DNA from: Aotearoamyces nothofagi
Lineage: Eukaryota > Ascomycota > Leotiomycetes > Leotiales > Tympanidaceae
Assembly: GCA_015345905.1 (NCBI GenBank)
Contig: JADDTR010000033.1
Span: forward strand, 124,001 to 188,000
Length of the DNA stretch: 64,000 nucleotides
Reading direction: 5' to 3'
Below are positions 1 through 11,829 of the stretch, piece after piece. Numbering within the stretch: the first letter of the stretch is position 1; the number at the start of each line of letters is the position of its first letter. Under the pieces are notes generated by a model. That model had not been told where the DNA came from. It worked only from the letters and a program-made list of their open reading frames with translations, and did not search any database. The translations under genes and the position numbers were made by a program.

Positions 1-330
1 GTCCGTACGCCCACGCCCGCATCCACAAGACCTCTCAGCCTCCCCCCCTAAAGGAGGGCGCCCGCCACTGGTCGCTGCGTCACATACAAGGGAGCCACGG
101 CCGCTTCACGACAGTCACTAGCAGCCCCGAACAGCGCACTACATGGGGTGCCTACGGTACGGTGCGGCTGCGCCCGCTCATGGGAAATTCTACTAATGTG
201 ACAGTGTGCGTGTGCGTGTGCGTGTGCTTGCGCCTGCGCTGGTGGGAAGAATACACTATTGTGGGGAGAATACACCATGAGACGACAGCGTGCTCGAGTG
301 GCACTGCCCTCACAGCACGAGCTGCTGTTG
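1..330. other. Gene-free left edge
   Basis: This is the sequence downstream of UTP8 up to the window edge. I see no coding exon that I can support. It holds a short GT-rich microsatellite (listed separately), and the short open frames here are low-complexity. Confidence 0.5.
204..227. repeat. 6-bp tandem repeat (GTGTGC)x4
   Basis: Four exact copies of the 6-bp unit GTGTGC, followed by degenerate continuation. It is a simple microsatellite in the 3' flank of UTP8. Confidence 0.85.
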
Positions 331-3263
331 CTAAATGACAATCCGCTCCCGGGAGTACTTTCCGACCTTCCTACTCTTCAGCTGGCCGATATCCCGAGCC
401 GTCCTGCGGTGCAGTTCTCCGCCGGCCCCCACCCGGATCATAGATATCTGCTGCTCGGCCTTGAGTCCGAACGGAAGGAGAGACACATCCTGCTCTTCAT
501 CGGGCAGAGTGATGGGCCGGGCCTTCCGACCCTTACCCGTCTCGCCTGCGCTATCCGTCTTCCTCTTCTTCTCGCTCGCTGGCACGGAATTCTGCACAGC
601 TTCTCCGTAGCGCACCATTTCCGCCGTTAAGCCCTTCAGATACGTCGCTTCCTCTATACCTTCTAGTGCCGCACTGACTTCCAGCTTGAGGCTTGCAATC
701 AAGTCCTCAGACTCAAAGTGGTCACCGTTGACAAGCGTCGCATCTCCAGATAGCCACCCTCCGGATCCAATGGCGTCAATGCAGCTGTTGAGAAGATTCG
801 AGATCAGCACTATTGTGCTGTCCTGGGATCCCGCATCGTCCTCGGCCCCATTGACTTGACTCGTATCTAGATACCTGGAAGTCCAGGCTCCTCGCGCAAG
901 CTCGAAACGAAGCAGCAAAATCAGCGAAACAATTTCGCTCGAGGTAAAGGTTGACTGGAGCCCTTGTACAATGGCAGAGGTGGGACATGAATGAAGCTTC
1001 GCCAACGCTAGGCTCAATGCTTGTCCTCGGATGCTAGACCCGTCTCCGAGATGATACTCGGCGAGTTGTAAAGCAGCGTCTGCCTTGTCTTCTTCAAGCT
1101 CAATCTCTGCTTCCATATCACCATTGACCAAATTTTCTGTCTCACCATTGGTCAAGAGAGCCTGCTCTGCAACAGCCCCATCTCCAAACAACTCCAGGCT
1201 CTGCATGAGGAAACGGATTGCATAGATAAGCTCTCCTGCGTTGAGAAACGTAGTAGAAAGTAGAGAAAGCAGCATCTTCATCTCTGGATCGACATCAATA
1301 ATTGATCTAACAATCTGTCCGGTCGGGATACTTATAGCAGTAGAGCTGTGAGTACCGTACTTCAAGGCCGTCTCAATGCTGGCCTTGTTCAGGTTCCCTG
1401 TTTCGATCAACCAATTGACAACATTATGAGGGAAAAATACGACGAGTAATCGATAATCGTCTTCAGTAGTCGAATCTCGGCTTTGACTTGTTGCATGGCC
1501 TTTGGACCAGCTGAAGATTCTGCTCAGGGCATACTTGATCAACTCAGGATCAGCCTCTGGATAGTCTAATCGACTTTTTGGCCATAACCAGCGTGGGATT
1601 GGTTTACTATCAGGCACGTTGGTGCCGGAAGTGCCGTCTGTCTCAGAAGGAAGAGCTTGAGAGTTTGCCTCCCAGTTGGTCAGTTCGTTCTCATCTCTAC
1701 CGATACCAACTTCATGGGCCATCAATGCCTCGAAGCCCTCAATGTCATGTGTAGCAACACATCGATCCAGTTCGGATATTATGTCTTCAAGCATGTTTTC
1801 CTTTCCAGCATTTGATCCTTGAATATAAGACCCGAACGAGGCCAGAGCAATATGGCGCGCTTTTCCAATTGCCCCACTTCTGGAGTGTCGCACCCCGCAG
1901 CCAAGTGAGTCTATAAGAAGGCCCAATGAACGGCGATGGTCGGGGATATCCTTTCGGGCCTCAATCTGGAATGCAATAAGATCACTGCCAGAGATTGCGT
2001 GAACCACACCTTGCTTGGAGGAATACGCCACAAGCTGGCAAGCTTCAGGAGTAACATCATCCTGATCTAGCTTCCGCTTTCGTGTGGCAGATCCGCCGAT
2101 GTCTGTGGATGCCATTGAAGCTTGGACAGATTGGAAAACCGGGTTGTAGACGTCAACAGATTTATCTGATGATGTTATGAGTGAGGTATTTGTCAGTCGT
2201 AGGAATGACTTTCCGTTGTCGACGAAGAGCTGTGATTTGACCTTAGGGGATGCCTCAGACAGGGCGTATATAGTCAAGAACCCATCAGCAAGTTCGTAGA
2301 GTAGACCAGAAGACGCGTGAACATCATATGTTATACCCCCCACGAGATCTCGTTGAGTCTTATGGACCCATGGGAGCGACATTGCCAATAGTGTTTGGAC
2401 TGAATGTATTCCGTTATTCACTACCCGAGGGAGTGCGAGAACATGAAGAGTTCGAAGAGTCGACAGTGCCGGGTCAGCTGGGCTGGTAATTAGAATGAGA
2501 ATTGCTGGGTTAAAATCATCCAAGCTGATATCCTGAGGAAATGCAGCGAAAACATCTGGTCGGTTCTGAAGAAGACCTCTGCTAGCAGTATAAGCGTCTG
2601 TGATCGAAGCGAATTCAACTTTATGGTTCAAAATGTCCGGCATGGCCGTGTCTTTGCTGATGGTGCTGGCTGGAGATGTCCATTTGAGTTTCAGCTCCTC
2701 GCTGTCCAAACATTGTATTTCTCCGTCTTCCTTGACTAAAAGTAGGTCATCATTGTTCGAGGGTTTTTCTTGCGGCGCAAGCCCAATGAAGACCACGGGC
2801 TTGGAGGCAGACTCGACTGTGTAAGTTGCGACCATAGAGTCCGTTGAGCCATCGGGGGCTGTCGAGTCTCGAAATAATGTCACGGAAGTAGTCTTATCTT
2901 GGGTTGACACATAGGTTCTGCGCTCAACCCTGTTTTTGCCAGCTTTTCTCAATCTGATTGAGCAGGGCGCGCAAGTGAACGATGATTGCGGAGGTAGTGC
3001 GTACGAAGTAATCAACTTCGAGGACTGTGTCTATAAAGAGTTAGTAATGATGACTGTCGTCCAGAGGTCTATAGCAGTCTTACATCATACAGGTTCAACC
3101 CTTCACCATCAATTCCTATTGCTAATTCTGGCCGTTTCCTCTTCCTCGAACCTGGTATTCCGCCATGGACATCAGAGACCACATATCGCCCACTGGTATG
3201 GTTAACAGGCCGTGGCAGAGATGCTACCACGAAGGGCTTCTGAATTATGAACGCGGAAGGCAT
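331..3263 (-). CDS. UTP8: U3 snoRNP / SSU processome protein Utp8-like
   Basis: Two exons, complement(331..3030, 3084..3263), give 959 aa. The 53-nt intron has donor GTAAGA, a TTACTAAC branch region and acceptor TATAG. Phase is 0 on both sides, and the join reads ...GLNLYD-TQSSKLITSY. The start ATG at 3263 gives MPSAFIIQKPFVVASLPRP. In yeast Utp8 belongs to the t-UTP/UtpA subcomplex that nucleates on nascent pre-rRNA in the nucleolus, and it is also implicated in tRNA export. The N-terminal half looks like the Utp8 beta-propeller region. Basic nuclear-signal-like clusters lie near residues 376-381 (RKRKLD) and 875-895 (KKRKTD ... KGRKARP). The length is larger than yeast Utp8 (713 aa) but in my recollection usual for filamentous fungi. 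The call rests on overall sequence impression and the N-terminal motif, not an alignment. It is divergent to ELG1. Confidence 0.72.
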
Positions 3264-3709
3264 TGCGAATAATCTGAGCGTGCGTAATATGGCTGCACAC
3301 GACAAGTACTTTTTGCGCGGTACACTCTTAAACATTTCCAAAACTTTTGTTCAAAGAAACTAACGATGCATAAATGCCTTATCGGTAAGGTCGTCCGTCA
3401 ATTAACAAAACCCGCTAAAAGCTCGGGCAGCGGCGCGATGTAAGACGCGGTATTCTGGATCATCAATTACATCGCGATTTTGAACAATTCGGGCTTCACT
3501 ATACAGCATTTTACTTACTGCGAAAACCAGTGCGAAATACGGCACTGAGGTTATCCTCCTATATAATCCCCCACAAACATTTTCAAGTCTAGCAATGTCC
3601 TAAGAATTTATACAACAATTACGTCTTAAAGAACGCGTGAAGCTCGCGTAGCGATTGAAGCTGATGAGAGGGACTGTTGAGGCAGATGGCAGTTGTGTCG
3701 GGCAGAGCC
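3264..3709. promoter_or_regulatory. Divergent UTP8/ELG1 promoter region
   Basis: A 446-bp interval separates the two divergent start codons, so it must hold both promoters. A TATA-like CTATATAAT lies near 3559-3567 on the + strand, about 150 bp before the ELG1 ATG. No other recognisable element was seen. Confidence 0.5.
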
Positions 3710-6700
3710 ATGGTTCAAGCTGGCGAAGAAGCAAAGAATATCCACCCTTTCTTCGGAGAGACATCCAGTACGATTCACCTCTAATACCATTTTAAAACTA
3801 CTGCCCTGTCTTTAATCTTTCAGCTACAACGTCAGGCTGATCCATTACTGATTTTAACTGTAGGACAGCCTCTGGCCTCTTCGATGCCCGATGACATCTC
3901 TCAGTTTTCAACAATACCTAAAAGCCACATTGAAGCACTTCCATATGACTCGAATATCCAAAGTCACAGGCTCGAGAGGGATTCAAGGGATGCTGTTGGA
4001 AGACCTGCCAGGTCTTTAATTTCAACCGTGGAAGACAATCTCATACAAATGAGTGATGAACTGTCAGAGGTAGATCCGAACCAAACGAGGCGGAAACGTC
4101 TGAAAACAACGCCTCCGAAGGACAGGTTTACGAACTATACTCCCATGGACAATGCCAACGCAAGCTCGCAAACCAACAGAGAACAGGTACCGTTAAATGG
4201 AATTTCTACTTTAGAAAGTAGACTAGAAGGCGCTACACCCCCATCTAGTGATGTCTATAAGGATATAGCACAGGTAGCAGACATCGAAGGACTGTCGCAA
4301 TTCCAGTCTCTACCGCAAAGTGTAGTTCCATTCTCTGTCTCGAATCAGACCAGTATTGAGGACGATATGCGAAGGATGGATGCATCAATTGCAACAGAGA
4401 ATCCATTATATATCAATCAGGATGTTTTCGGATCACTAGATGAGAAGACATTAGATTCGTCGACGGGGCCCGAGGTGCTACCGCCATCTTTTGAAAAGCC
4501 AAAGAAAATCCTTCGTCTGAATCCAAGGACAGGCACGATTGGATCGCCTCCGTCAAGGAAACCTACGAGGATTGGTGATGGCAATTCTGCTAAGGGAGGA
4601 ACTATTAAAGGGGCAAAGAAGAAGAAATCTCTTGTTGTTAAGATGGAATATGGAAATGATGAAAACACTCGGTCCGCCATTGCCCAGAAGATTGACGGGG
4701 TATTGACAAGTGCAAAGTCCTCTTCTCCTCTGCCGGAAGAGCCTACAAAACCCGTCAAAGCTCAGGTGAAAAGCAAGCCATCAAAGTCTACCCACCCATT
4801 TTTCCTTGGCAAAACTGCTCTTAAGTCGTCAGCGCTGGATAATATTACAGCGCCTATCGATGTGCCTCCTCCGAAGGCAACCCTGACGCATTCTATAGGT
4901 GGCTCCCGTTCGCCGATACAAAAGCCGGCCTCAGCGACCAACTTCCCTAGCTTTGGTGTGAACGCAAATAAAATTCTTAAATTTCCCGGGGCGGTTGAAC
5001 CGATATGGCCACCCAAAGACATGGTACATATCAGAGGTCAAGCTGATGGGTCTCTCATGGCACCTAAGATGCAATCCAGGCCATCATCTCCTGTGAGGCG
5101 AAAATCGAAGTATACTGCCACAAAGCTACTTGCTAAAGAGAACCTTTTGGACGCAATGGCCGCAAAGCTAACCATAGCCGACACCGTCAAAGATCTTAAT
5201 CTTGTCGAAGTGGACAAGTATGCTGAACCCGATGAATGCCTGCGTGTGCCAGTGAAGCATTTTGAATCTGGGTTTAATCTTCAACGACGAATCAGACGTG
5301 AACTTCGTTCTAGTCCACCTCTACCGCAGAGCTCTGAAAACTTGAGCTCCAGTGAAGATGATCTACAGAGTGATGGACGAGCTCGGGGGCGGGGAATTCA
5401 CCCAGCTTTGTTGAAAGTATATGACATGATTCCCTCTTCGTTGACAGCTTTCGATAAGTCGCAACACGAGACTCAATCATGGATACATAAATATAGCCCC
5501 GGTGCTGCAGCAGAGGTCCTGCAGACAGGTCGAGAAGCATTTATCCTCAAAGAGTGGCTGGAGAGCCTAACCATCATGGCTGTGGACACTGGTACACGCG
5601 ACAGTTCACGAAGTCGAGCGACATCTGTAGCCTCAAAAAGGTTTGCGGCCTCAAAAAAGGATAACTCTGGGAAGAGGAAGCGAAAATCCAAGAAGCTCGA
5701 TGGCTTTGTAGTCTCTAGTGGTGAAGAAAACGACATGGACGAGATCTCCGAATCTGACGAGGGTTTTTCTCCTCATGGAAGCCAAGGACTGCTTAAGAAA
5801 ACAGTAGTAAGAGCAGGAGATGTCGCTGCTAAAGGCTCCAGAGAACCAAGCAAGCTGATGAATGCCGTCGTTATCAGTGGACCCAGTGGCTGCGGCAAAA
5901 CTGCTGCCGTGTATGCTGTGGCGAAAGAGCTTGAGTTTGAAGTTTTCGAAATCAACTCTGGTAGCAGACGTAGTGGTAAAGACATCTTAGAGAAAGTCGG
6001 AGATATGACTCGAAATCATTTAGTGAACCATCAGCAAAATAATGCAATAGTCAATACTGACGATGAGGATCTCCGACATATTTCCGACGCCCTCGACGCA
6101 GATTTAAAAAGTGGGCGACAAGGGACGATGAACTCTTTTTTCAAGCCACAAAATACCTCATGCCCACAAGGAAACGACCAAGGAGGGGTTCGAAGACCTG
6201 ATATGGAAAACATGCCCAAAAAGTCTACGAAAACAGCACCGAAGCAGCAAAAACAACAAAAGCAATCTCTGATCCTTCTTGAAGAGGTCGACATACTCTT
6301 TGAAGAAGATAAGCAATTCTGGCAAACCGTCCTGAGCTTGATTGTGCAGTCGAAGCGACCCATTATTATGACCTGCAACAATGAGGCAGTTCTTCCCATA
6401 CAAGCCCTACCACTCCATGCTATTATTCGTCTTGGTCCTACACCCATCGAACTAGCCGTAGATTACATGTTATTGGTCGCTGCGAACGAAGGCCATTCTT
6501 TGAAACGCAAGGCTGTCAAAGCGCTCTATGAAGGTCGGAAATTTGATCTTAGAGCTTCTATGACGGAACTTGAGTTCTGGTGCCAGATCGGCGTTGGCGA
6601 TCGAAAAGGCGGCTTTGACTGGTTCTGTCCACGTTTACCTGCTGGAATTGATCAAGATTCTCATGGAAACACCATTCGCGTGGTAAGTGAAGGAACTTAC

Positions 6701-7704
6701 CAGACAGGCATGGGATGGTTGGGGCGAGATGTCCTTCATGACGACCGTTTTGACAAGACAGTACATGAGGAGGAACTGTTACGTGAATCGTGGGGTGGCT
6801 GGCAAGCAGACGCTGGTGATTGGCAAGATTCTCTTAGCCCGTCATCGGGCGCTGTTATTTCGAGGAGCACAGATAACCAACTCATTTCTCTCGAGTCTTA
6901 TTTGGTGTCTCTGGATGCCTTGAGTGCCGCTGATATTTGCGCGTGTCACGGCTTTGCTATCGATAATGAGGTTAGTCGAACCCTTAAAATATGCGTATCT
7001 TATACTAATAATGCCAGGTATTACTTGACACGAGCTTACCAGGGCTGACGGCTAAGGCTCGAGAAGACTTCGTCTTGGGCTATGAGCTCCTTGAAGCTGA
7101 TCCAATGGTATCCAACGACAGTTTAGCAACGGGTATCGCTTTTTGCATCAATGTTTGCTCTCGGGAACACATTCGAAGCCAGCTTTTGGGAATATTAGAG
7201 CTCGAAGCGCTAACCGAAGCTCAAATAATTTCCAGAATTATCAATTCTCGGCTCAAACAGGATGATATTATCACACGGCTAGACTTTAGCATGGCCTTCG
7301 ACACTATTGCTTCCTCCGAGCGTTCTTTCCTACACCCACCTACTTATTTAGAGCCTTCTTGTTTCGACCGCACCATGACCATAATTGCGGTAGATATTTC
7401 CCCCTTTGTGCGTTCCATTGTCGCCTACGACGCTCAACTTCAGCAAGAGCGTGCAAGGTTAAGCAATCTCTTGAGTGAAGGTGGTAGGAGAGGAAAGCGC
7501 ATGCGGACTACTAGGGCTGCAATGTCTGCCCTAGAAGGCGGGACAAGACGTACGACAAGGAGAGACCGGTACTTTGGAGAGAAACTCAACGCGGAACTTG
7601 TGATGAGGACAGGCATGGGATGCTGGCAAGACGCAGTGCTAGAAGGGACCCATCCAGAGAAACCTAGAGATGAAACTGGAACTCTACAGTGTCTAGCGCC
7701 TTGA
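3710..7704 (+). CDS. ELG1: Elg1/ATAD5-like alternative clamp-loader large subunit
   Basis: Three exons, 3710..3767, 3864..6970 and 7018..7704, give 1283 aa. Introns are 96 nt (donor GTACGA, acceptor TGTAG, phase 1) and 47 nt (donor GTTAGT, acceptor CCAG, phase 0). Both joins keep frame. Elg1 replaces Rfc1 in an RFC-like complex with Rfc2-5 and unloads PCNA from chromatin after replication. The AAA+ core is visible as a Walker A GPSGCGKT at residues 692-699 and a Walker B-type LEEVDILFEED at about 825-835. The long N-terminal half is disordered, Ser/Lys-rich and carries basic clusters. The first 19-codon exon contributes IHPFF (residues 11-15), and a second HPFF occurs near residue 330. Length and layout fit fungal Elg1. 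The C-terminal exon is basic near its end. Confidence 0.88.
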
Positions 7705-7873
7705 ATACCAACCTCCACGAAGGAGTGCCTGCATGCGTTCGGTGTGTGGCATGAAGGCAACAAGTTATCACTCAGAGCACCCGTCGCAGAGTGCAGCATC
7801 TGCTTGAACACGCGCACGATAACGTACAGGCCTGCTTGTCTGTTCCCTGCCACTTAACACAGGCAGAAACGAG

Positions 7874-8365
7874 TTACATTGGGACTGTGTATCTACCATA
7901 TCGTTCTACATCAGAGCCAATGCCATATATACCGTCGGTATAGACCCAGATTGGAAAAAATGACGGAACTGCACTTCCTAATCGACCTGCAAAGCTAAAG
8001 TCGATCAAGATGAGACGGCCACCCTCGTCCACCATGATGTTGCTGGGACCAAAGTCCCCGTGGCTGAAGCCTGCAGAATGGAGCCGGTTATGCGTTTGCT
8101 TGATGTCATCAGCTCGCGAACGCAACTCGGATGGTTCGAGTTTGGAGAGCTTTTCCATCCGGTAGCCGCAAGTGACTCCATTGTCCAAGATGGGCTGCTG
8201 GTCAAATTCTACAACGGGCAGTCCGAGCTTCGTCAGTTCAGCGAGTACGTCAAATTCATGTTGAATGAGCTTGATAGACAGCTCGTCTGAGTGGGCAAGC
8301 TTGAGAATAGGAAATCGACCGTGCTCGGTGATTCGAATAGACGCGTGAGACGCGTAATCAACCAT
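7874..8365 (-). CDS. Kinase-like domain protein, C-terminal part (possibly truncated)
   Basis: The open frame encodes 163 aa with a protein-kinase-like catalytic segment. HGDFGPSNIM (about residues 101-110) matches the HxDxxxxN catalytic loop, and LILIDFSFAG matches the metal-binding segment. This resembles the aminoglycoside-phosphotransferase/RIO-like kinase-fold proteins of fungi. The glycine-rich N-lobe is absent. The frame continues upstream of the ATG for about ten codons (FPWYIKRGSA) before an in-frame stop, so the true 5' end may lie in another exon or the gene may be decayed. An overlapping open frame at 8233..8571 on the same strand could hold N-terminal sequence. It is convergent with ELG1, whose stop is 170 bp away. 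Function and substrate are unknown. Confidence 0.5.
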   Translation of the reverse strand: MVDYASHASIRITEHGRFPILKLAHSDELSIKLIQHEFDVLAELTKLGLPVVEFDQQPILDNGVTCGYRMEKLSKLEPSELRSRADDIKQTHNRLHSAGFSHGDFGPSNIMVDEGGRLILIDFSFAGRLGSAVPSFFPIWVYTDGIYGIGSDVERYGRYTVPM

Positions 8366-8398
8366 CGCCGAGCCTCTCTTGATGTACCAAGGAAACGT

Positions 8399-9168
8399 CG
8401 ACGTTCTTGAGGAAGGGAAACCTTAGCATCGGCGGCTTCAAGACCGTGCAGGTGTCGCCGCTGTGGTGCAATGCTGCGCGGCGACTTCCTTGGTCGTTGA
8501 TGGAGGTAACGTCTAGCTACAGTGTGCCGGCGGCTCTCCAAATCTTGAAAGCAGCAACAGTGGCCGAGCAAGTATCTCGCAACTCACACATCGCCGGACC
8601 TCTCCTGCACAAACCCTTCCTTCCTTCCTCCCTCTTGATAGACACTTGAAAAAAATAAAAATTTCATCATTCATAAAATCTACTAGACTCGTTTCCCCTA
8701 AATCATCCTCGTGTCTTGGCTCACAAGAACATTATTTCGAGCATATAGAAAAGAGTATATCTTAAGAGTCACGATACGATATATAGAAAAGAGTAATGGC
8801 TAAAAAGTATGCTTAATCAGCCCTATGTCGGCTATCTCTAGTCCCGCACCGTCTAGTCTCATACTTTAAATTGCTACTTTAAATCAATCACAGCGTCCAG
8901 ACCACAGACTGCAGAGTTCGGTACGACTTCAACTTCTCATCTTCATTATCCTCTTCATTATCCTAGACCTATCTAGTCCAGGGCTAGGCCAGTAACCTGT
9001 AATGTTATGCAAGCCATTCATCCAGTCTTTCTCAAAACCACAAACTATATTACGTGGAGTGAGAAGCGATTCGTAAAAATATACAGCAAGAATACCCCAT
9101 CCCCCATAGTCCGCTATGCCCCAGCCTTAGAAATGCATTTTCAAGTCACCCACAATGTTGGTCCGGGA
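8399..9168. other. Intergenic between kinase-like fragment and CRH gene
   Basis: The interval is AT-rich, especially 8640-9100, and probably includes the 3' UTR of the CRH gene (-). A 15-bp direct repeat ATATAGAAAAGAGTA occurs at 8743-8757 and 8781-8795. I see no gene. Confidence 0.5.
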
Positions 9169-10597
9169 TCATAGCACGAACAAAAATGCTACAGCAACAA
9201 TTACAGCGAGCACGCTTCCTCCAATTGTTCGATCTCCGGCTAGCACCATGCCCTCGATCTTGCTACCGGAGCTGGATGTGGTAGATGATCCTGAAGCTCC
9301 CTGGACGAAACCTGTCGCAGTCGATTGACTGGTCGTATCTGTATTGCTACTATCGCTGGAGCCGGTACTCGCCGTAGTAGTTGCCGACGAGTCATCTCCA
9401 GCAGCTCCCGGTCCATCGCCGGACGAACTTGGAACTGCAGCCGCGGCCGATGATGAGGTGTCGTTTGCCGTCATATTGGTCCCGGTTCCGAGGAGCGATG
9501 AGAGGATTGTATCCTTGGTACTATCAATGACGGTATCATTCGTGCCGCTTGCATTGTCATAGTAGTATGACTTATTCTTGTTGGTGCCAGGAGCAGAGGT
9601 CGCATTGTAGCAGTCAACGGTGACGGACTCGAGTTGCGCGTAGTAGTACCCGTTGGTCTGGATATCTTGTCCATTCCAATCGATTTCTCCACCAGCCCAT
9701 GCAATCGTTCCTTCAGCGTTAGTGGCAAGTCCACCAGGCCAGATGGATAATTGAACCCGAGCGGGAGTCTGGGGGAAGGACCACTGGTTGCTAGTAGCGT
9801 TCCATGTCTCATTGCGATATTTGACACGTCCGACCTGCCCATCGACCAACCATAAGATTTGGTCTGGCGTCCATTGAATTTCGTAATCGTGGTAGTTATT
9901 GAATGTGTCTGACAATGTGATATTCGCCGAGTTATGATCTACAACGTATTAGTACGCAAGAGATTCGAGCATTAGAATGCACATACAGTCGGTGATTCCT
10001 TGGAAATAGTAGTTGGTCTGTGCAGTCTCCAAATCTACTCCAACAAACTCATAATCGATCTCGTCCTTGACATCAGAGAGCAGAATAAATGCCGTAACGA
10101 CACCCCGGCCTCTGCTCGTCTTGAACCTGGCCTTGACATTTCCATACCACAGGTATGTCGAGCTGGCCAGAACAGTACCAACGGTATTTGGAGCCATTGT
10201 CAAGAGAACTGAGCTGTCGTAACTGAGGGGATGTCCATCTGAGACCCAGTCTGTCGTCGAGGCGTCACCTAAGTACTTCGTGTTGGAGGTAATACTGTCC
10301 AGGTTTGCAAATGTATAGGTTGCACTTTTGCATACTGGCTCGGGCACGCAAGAGTCTAGGGAGTTTGACGAACGAGGATCGCAGCCACCGAGGCAATATG
10401 CCCCAACACCGCACACACCATATTCTGCAGCCGACGAGTTAGACCATTGTAAATAGAAAGCAAATGAAGAATAGAGACCCACGAGAGCAGCAAGGCGCAT
10501 CTGCAGCACATTTGTTGTTGAAGTCACAATTTGTGGTAGCTGCATAAACTGATGCGGCTGATGCCAAAGCCACACAGAGGATTGATGGCCGAACCAT
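9169..10597 (-). CDS. CRH-type GH16 chitin-glucan transglycosylase, GPI-anchored
   Basis: Three exons, complement(9169..9938, 9987..10424, 10483..10597), give 440 aa. Introns are 58 nt (GTGGGT...CTGCAG) and 48 nt (GTATGT...TTGTAG), and both joins restore conserved sequence. CRH1/UTR2-family enzymes cross-link chitin to beta-1,6/1,3-glucan in the fungal wall. Seen here: a signal peptide (about 1-20); a Cys-rich chitin-binding CBM18-like segment (about 24-53, containing CCSQYGVCG formed across intron 1); a GH16 domain with the catalytic signature DEIDYEFVG (residues 159-167, Glu160 and Glu164); a Ser/Thr/Gly-rich stalk; and a C-terminal hydrophobic tail (AVIVAVAFLFVL) typical of GPI-anchor addition. 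The presence of CBM18 is closest to the Utr2/Crh2 type. No anomaly was seen. Confidence 0.92.
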
Positions 10598-11171
10598 TAT
10601 ATACTGTCGACTGTTTAGAGTCAGAAGGCAAATTGTGTATAGATCAAAGTCGAACAGGCCAAACGAGAGGTGGCGGTCCCGATTCAAGAAGAGTGATACA
10701 GTACAAAGAATGCCGAGACCTCAATGGCTGCTGTTGTTGTCGACTCTGATGATGGTGATTGAAGGAAAGTTTCGTTTCCAAGGGGCGGCGGAGATGTGAA
10801 ATCGAAGATCTCCTAGCTCCATGTGATGTCGTTCCCTGCTTGCCTCGTATTGCGTTGAATCCCTGGGTTCGGTGATGTCTAGGGAGGTCGAGTTAAGACA
10901 GCCGGGGTGTAAGCTTCCCGTCAAAGAGCTGTAGTGGTGGTAAGACAACAAGAACCGTGCAATTCACAGTCCAGGTCGATCAGTAGCGAGCGTGTCGATA
11001 AAAAGAAAGTCGAAGCCGGCGTATATACAATTAGGATTGATCGTTGGTCGCCGTCTGGCGGAATGCGGGAGAACAAAGAAGTTGGGGAGTGGAATGGACT
11101 GCAGGATTTGTACCGAGGCCAGCGGCCCCAAGAGGGACGCCCAGGACACTGTTCCTGGGGGCGAGCCCAGT

Positions 11172-11218
11172 AAGGCAGGCCAAGGCAGGCCAAGGCAGGC
11201 CAAGGCAGGCCAGGCAGG
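11172..11218. repeat. 10-bp tandem repeat, about 4 copies
   Basis: The unit AAGGCAGGCC is repeated head-to-tail about four times and then decays to GGCAGG. It is noncoding as far as can be seen. Confidence 0.9.
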
Positions 11219-11784
11219 AAAGGTGGTCAGTGATGCCTCTCAGGTCACAGTCGCAAGGGGCTGAGCCGGAATCCAAAACCAAGATTGGACGCCCATCTGG
11301 TAAGCGACCATGGCGAAGCACCGGCGCCGTACGTGCTGCGACTTCTGCCCCCCGACAAGTGCACCACGACAAACAGAAGCCGCCTGGGCTTCACGAACCG
11401 GCCTAGACGGGCACAGAGACAGAACTGTCTCTTCTGAACCTCCAGGGCAAGGCCTGGCGCAGCCTTGCCATCAGAAGCAGGTGTGCAGGACCTGTCTGTG
11501 GTGGTTTTCTACAGGTGTATATGCAAGGCTGGATACTTCTAGACTTCCAGACCATTGCGGAATTATAGTGCCGCACCCTGGCGTCCCTCACGCTCCCTCC
11601 CTGCAGCGGCACGCCAGCCGCGAAACTATAACATTACTGACCAATGAGACCCCGCATCGCGACTCTCGACTGCTATTAATATATCCCCAGTCGGGTAGCC
11701 GGCAACGCCAGTTCTGCAGCGCGCATTGCCTGATGCAAATTCGGAAAAAGCCGACATTGGCGATGCCTGCGCAGCTGTGCAGCG

Positions 11785-11829
11785 TGGACAGGCTGGACAG
11801 GCTGGACAGGCTGGACAGGCTGGACAGGC
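11785..11829. repeat. 9-bp tandem repeat, 5 copies
   Basis: Five exact copies of TGGACAGGC. Because 9 is a multiple of 3, it keeps several frames open on both strands (for example DRL repeats), which explains the long spurious frame here. Confidence 0.92.

Noticed and set aside
259-630. Plus-strand frames overlapping the UTP8 3' end
   Set aside because: They lie antisense to the conserved basic C-terminus of UTP8 and have no features of their own.
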